From: Orthonyx spaldingii
Taxonomy: Eukaryota > Chordata > Aves > Passeriformes > Orthonychidae
Length of the DNA stretch: 64,000 nucleotides
NCBI GenBank assembly: GCA_013397795.1
Contig: VZTJ01005902.1
Span: 1,871,116 to 1,935,115 of the forward strand
Direction of reading: 5' to 3'
A model generated the notes under the pieces. That model searched no databases. It saw nothing but the letters and a program-made list of their open reading frames with translations, and was not told where the DNA came from. Shown here one piece after another: positions 63,319-64,000 of this stretch. How positions within the stretch are numbered: the stretch's first letter is position 1; the number at the start of each line of letters is the position of its first letter. A program made the translations under genes and the position numbers.

Positions 63319-64000
63319 AATAGGAAGTGCTAACACTAGCCCTTTGCACTACCTGTGTCTCCCCCATCCTTGCTGCTGCAGATGCTGCCTACCTCCCCGT
63401 GTCTATCCCTCTTCTCCCCAGTGCCTCCTGCATTCCCTTGGCCATCCCATCTCTGCACCACTCTCCTGTGGCAGCACAATGGATCGCTTCAGTGACTTGA
63501 GCTTCAGCATGACATTGACAGGGATCCAGGGCTCTGAAAGACTTTATGTCAAAGCTTGAGAAACTGGGCTCCTTGTTAAAAAAAAAGAGGAATGAAATAC
63601 AGCACAGCTATCCTGAAGGAAACAATGCACAGCTGTTTTATTGCCTGGTACAGGCAAGACATTTTTTGAAATATATTCTGTCTTTTAATAAGCCCACAGC
63701 AGAAGGTCCTGGCTTTATCTCAGCTGCCAGGATCCTCTCACTCTTTCAGGTTCCCATTATCTTTCTCTATTTCCATCTTTCTTTGTTTCTAGACTGTGTC
63801 TATTTAAAGTTCCTCATCCTTTCTCTCCAGCTCCTAAGCAGTTTTTAAAGGTGCCTGTGTCCTCCCCAAGAATTCCTTAATTTGCGATCTCCACTTCCTC
63901 TTATGGCTGTGGGAAAGCCATGCTGCATTCTTGTCTTCCTTTGCCTCCCAAGTGAGGAGAGGGAGACATTTCCCAGTAGAATAAATATTTTGCCATGACA
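63319..64000. other. Unique sequence to the window edge
   Basis: A C/T-rich patch at about 63350-63480 and a 100-codon frame at 63546-63848 with a Leu/Phe-rich end are seen. Neither resembles a known protein or promoter. Confidence 0.4.

Noticed and set aside
1..64000. CRISPR arrays, bacterial operons, phage or integron features
   Set aside because: No spaced direct repeats or dense coding; CR1 and MIR relics show vertebrate nuclear DNA.

Overview
The window is non-coding vertebrate nuclear DNA, most probably from a bird. The main evidence is two short CR1 retrotransposon 3' ends carrying the ATTCTATGATTCTATG-type terminus typical of avian CR1 (about 1873-1955 on the minus strand, 63235-63318 on the plus strand). 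Longer CR1 reverse-transcriptase fragments and worn MIR-like SINE relics agree with this. The DNA is AT-rich, with no CpG island, no recognisable exon, no rRNA or tRNA gene, no LTR element and no cellular protein-coding gene. I read it as a piece of gene desert or a very large intron. Species and chromosome cannot be told from the sequence alone.

Layout. 1-18 kb is unique AT-rich sequence with one CR1 tail and several palindromic or CpG-retaining patches that look like candidate conserved non-coding elements. 18.5-22 kb holds two separate old CR1-type LINE fragments, both on the minus strand. 22-32 kb is mostly featureless, apart from a T24 run and a CpG-retaining patch near 25.1 kb. 32.6-34.6 kb is the most structured part: a MIR-like relic inside the longest open frame, a GAT-rich microsatellite, and a block of enhancer-like sequence with two near-identical SOX-POU composite motifs 735 bp apart. 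36-40 kb carries homopolymer and low-complexity tracts and a 21-base assembly gap inside a poly-T run. 46.8-47.5 kb has two MIR-like relics, 53.0-53.9 kb a third CR1 reverse-transcriptase fragment, 56.3-56.7 kb purine-rich and GT-rich tracts, and 58.7 kb another MIR-like core. 61.65-61.9 kb holds a cluster of GATA motifs that includes a perfect 9-bp inverted pair.

No genes act together here. If the window has a function it is probably cis-regulatory. The best candidates are the SOX-POU block at 33.7-34.56 kb and the GATA cluster at 61.64-61.92 kb. These are motif-based inferences; cross-species conservation or chromatin data would decide them. Repeat identities rest on remembered consensus similarity, not on a database search.
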